This document shows, piece after piece, positions 5,531 to 6,039 of a DNA stretch of 6,039 nt. Position 1 is the stretch's first letter. Each line of letters opens with the position of its first letter. The notes under the pieces were generated by a model. That model was not told where the DNA came from, did not search any database, and worked only from the letters and a program-made list of their open reading frames with translations. A program made the position numbers and the translations under genes. The stretch comes from Lachnospiraceae bacterium (GTDB taxonomy: Bacteria; Bacillota; Clostridia; Lachnospirales; Lachnospiraceae). The stretch spans positions 1 through 6,039 of the forward strand of contig CAAFXE010000022.1 in assembly GCA_900766915.1 (NCBI GenBank), given 5' to 3'.

Positions 5531-5665
5531 TTGATAACATAATATAACAATTATTAGAATATGTGAAATCTCAATTCCAATTTGTCGATTTGTTGATAGC
5601 TGGAAATCTTGAAATTTTGGAATTCAATTATAGCAGGTAGCAAAATAATGCAACCTGCTTTTTAT
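5531..5665 (+). ncRNA. Candidate small RNA unit: promoter, hairpin, terminator
   Basis: A promoter-like pair TTGATA (5531-5536) and TAGAAT (5555-5560) with an 18-bp spacer would start a transcript near 5567. About 100 nt later comes a clear terminator (5632-5665). Inside, AATTCCAA (5573-5580) pairs with TTGGAATT (5617-5624) to form one long hairpin. No covariation evidence is available and AT-rich DNA yields promoter look-alikes, so confidence is low. The same stretch also reads as a broken ORF (see findings). Confidence 0.3.
5632..5665 (+). terminator. Rho-independent terminator
   Basis: Arms AGCAGGT (5632-5638) and ACCTGCT (5653-5659) enclose an inner GCA/TGC pairing and an AAATAA loop, followed by a T run (TTTTTAT). 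No plus-strand protein gene lies directly upstream, which suggests it ends a non-coding transcript or a decayed gene. Confidence 0.7.
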
Positions 5666-5686
5666 TTGCCCTAAAGAATGCATTTT

Positions 5687-5757
5687 AAAGGGGTGTTCAA
5701 ATGAACACCCCTTTGAACACCCCTAATGGTACAATCGTTATGATTGTATCATTTTTA
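5687..5757 (+). terminator. Tandem hairpins with competing arms, the second terminator-like
   Basis: First hairpin: arm 5687-5699 (AAAGGGGTGTTCA) pairs perfectly with 5702-5714. The shifted arm 5689-5701 pairs equally well over 13 bp with a third copy of the motif at 5712-5724, so two structures exclude each other. Second hairpin: 5725-5736 pairs with 5742-5753 (12 bp with one G-U, loop GTTAT) and is followed by TTTATTG, as in a terminator. The hairpins are directly adjacent. Confidence 0.5.
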
Positions 5758-5862
5758 TTGTCCCAACGAACTAATATAGACATCCAGCGGGAGAGACAAT
5801 TATTTGGTAATTATTCCACCTTCTCATAAGGCAAATTATGAATTCTGATTTTTCCGCATTTT

Positions 5863-5871
5863 TGTTATAAT
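5863..5871 (+). promoter_or_regulatory. Extended -10 promoter reading into the 32-bp repeat array
   Basis: TGTTATAAT is a perfect TGnTATAAT extended -10. The -35 position 17 bp upstream holds TTCTGA, a poor match, which an extended -10 can tolerate. Transcription would begin near 5878, at the first repeat unit. Confidence 0.5.
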
Positions 5872-5879
5872 ACATAAGG

Positions 5880-5964
5880 TGAGTCAAAAAGTGGAGCATC
5901 TTTTTAAAAGTGACTCCAAAAAGTGGAGTACTTTTCCGAAAAGTGCGTCAAAAAGTGACGCACC
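5880..5964. repeat. Three-unit array, exact 32-bp period, of AAAAGTG repeats; possible IS21-type end or iterons
   Basis: The core TC(A/C)AAAAAGTG recurs with AAAAAGTG at 5886, 5918 and 5950, exactly 32 bp apart. AAAAGTG occurs five times (5887, 5906, 5919, 5939, 5951). Units two and three are hairpins with an AAAAG loop: CTCCA/TGGAG, and perfect 8-bp GTGCGTCA/TGACGCAC. The spacers hold CTTTT-T-AAAAG and ACTTTT-CCG-AAAAGT palindromes. IS21 elements carry several repeats at their ends and begin with TG; a TGAGTC at 5880 fits that. Plasmid-type iterons are the alternative. The gene that would decide lies outside the window. Confidence 0.6.
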
Positions 5965-6039
5965 TAGATATATATCAGGGGTTTTAGGGGATTTTGCCCC
6001 TAACTAGATGTATTTTGCAATGGATATACAAAATGCGTA
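5965..6039. other. Right edge: small G/C hairpin, no gene established
   Basis: TTAGGGG (5984-5990) pairs with CCCCTAA (5997-6003) around ATTTTG, and another AGGGG at 5977-5981 could compete. An ATG at 6020 opens a frame (MDIQNA) to the edge without a ribosome binding site, and a minus-strand frame ends in a TAG near 6003. Neither can be judged from so few codons. Confidence 0.3.

Noticed and set aside
5881..5964. CRISPR array
   Set aside because: The 32-bp period is repeat to repeat, with spacers that are themselves palindromic and similar; there are no unique spacers and no cas genes.

Overview
The window looks like an accessory, heavily rearranged region from a low-GC Gram-positive bacterium, most likely a gut Lachnospiraceae (class Clostridia). 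That placement is an inference from AT-rich coding, strong GGAGG-type ribosome binding sites, and protein types I associate with that group: FlxA-like, DUF6033-like, an AgrC/AgrA-type pair and IS66 with tnpA/tnpB. No database search was possible.

Left part (1-1208). A plus-strand fragment of a large serine recombinase enters from the left edge and stops making sense at about 120. From there the DNA reads on the minus strand as the C-terminal part of such a recombinase. That part is fused in frame, at about 626-640, to the N-terminal 132 residues of a FlxA-like protein, giving an uninterrupted 331-codon chimera with a good ribosome binding site at its FlxA-side start.

Centre (1209-3400). A minus-strand two-gene operon encodes a LytTR response regulator (3289-2576) and an AgrC-like GHKL histidine kinase (2579-1209), overlapping by ATGA and closed by a clear terminator. 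No agrB or agrD is visible. A 31-bp motif, two GTTGTGAA boxes exactly 21 bp apart around a T7 tract, lies upstream of both the regulator gene and the FlxA chimera. It is the best candidate operator for the regulator, linking the two transcription units into one small regulon. Just upstream lies the 3' end of another minus-strand gene (65 codons, coiled coil plus membrane helix), cut off by an insertion sequence.

IS66 remnant (3597 to about 4397). It has a GTAA left end, a hairpin-containing leader, a complete tnpA and a tnpB broken about two thirds of the way along; the DDE transposase gene is missing. The broken tnpB ends in GTGA, whose GTG is the apparent start of a DUF6033-like gene (4397-5011).

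Right part (5012-6039). A short, probably truncated plus-strand ORF runs tail-to-tail into a 78-codon minus-strand gene of a small DUF6061-like protein. The last 700 bp hold no convincing protein gene. They contain an inverted-repeat segment (5420-5486), a possible small RNA with promoter and terminator (5531-5665), tandem hairpins with competing arms (5687-5757), an extended -10 promoter (5863-5871), and a three-unit array with an exact 32-bp period carrying five AAAAGTG heptamers (5880-5964). The array resembles the multi-repeat end of an IS21-type element or a set of iterons.

The most interesting signals are the shared double-box operator, the FlxA-recombinase chimera, the IS66-coupled DUF6033-like gene and the 32-bp array.
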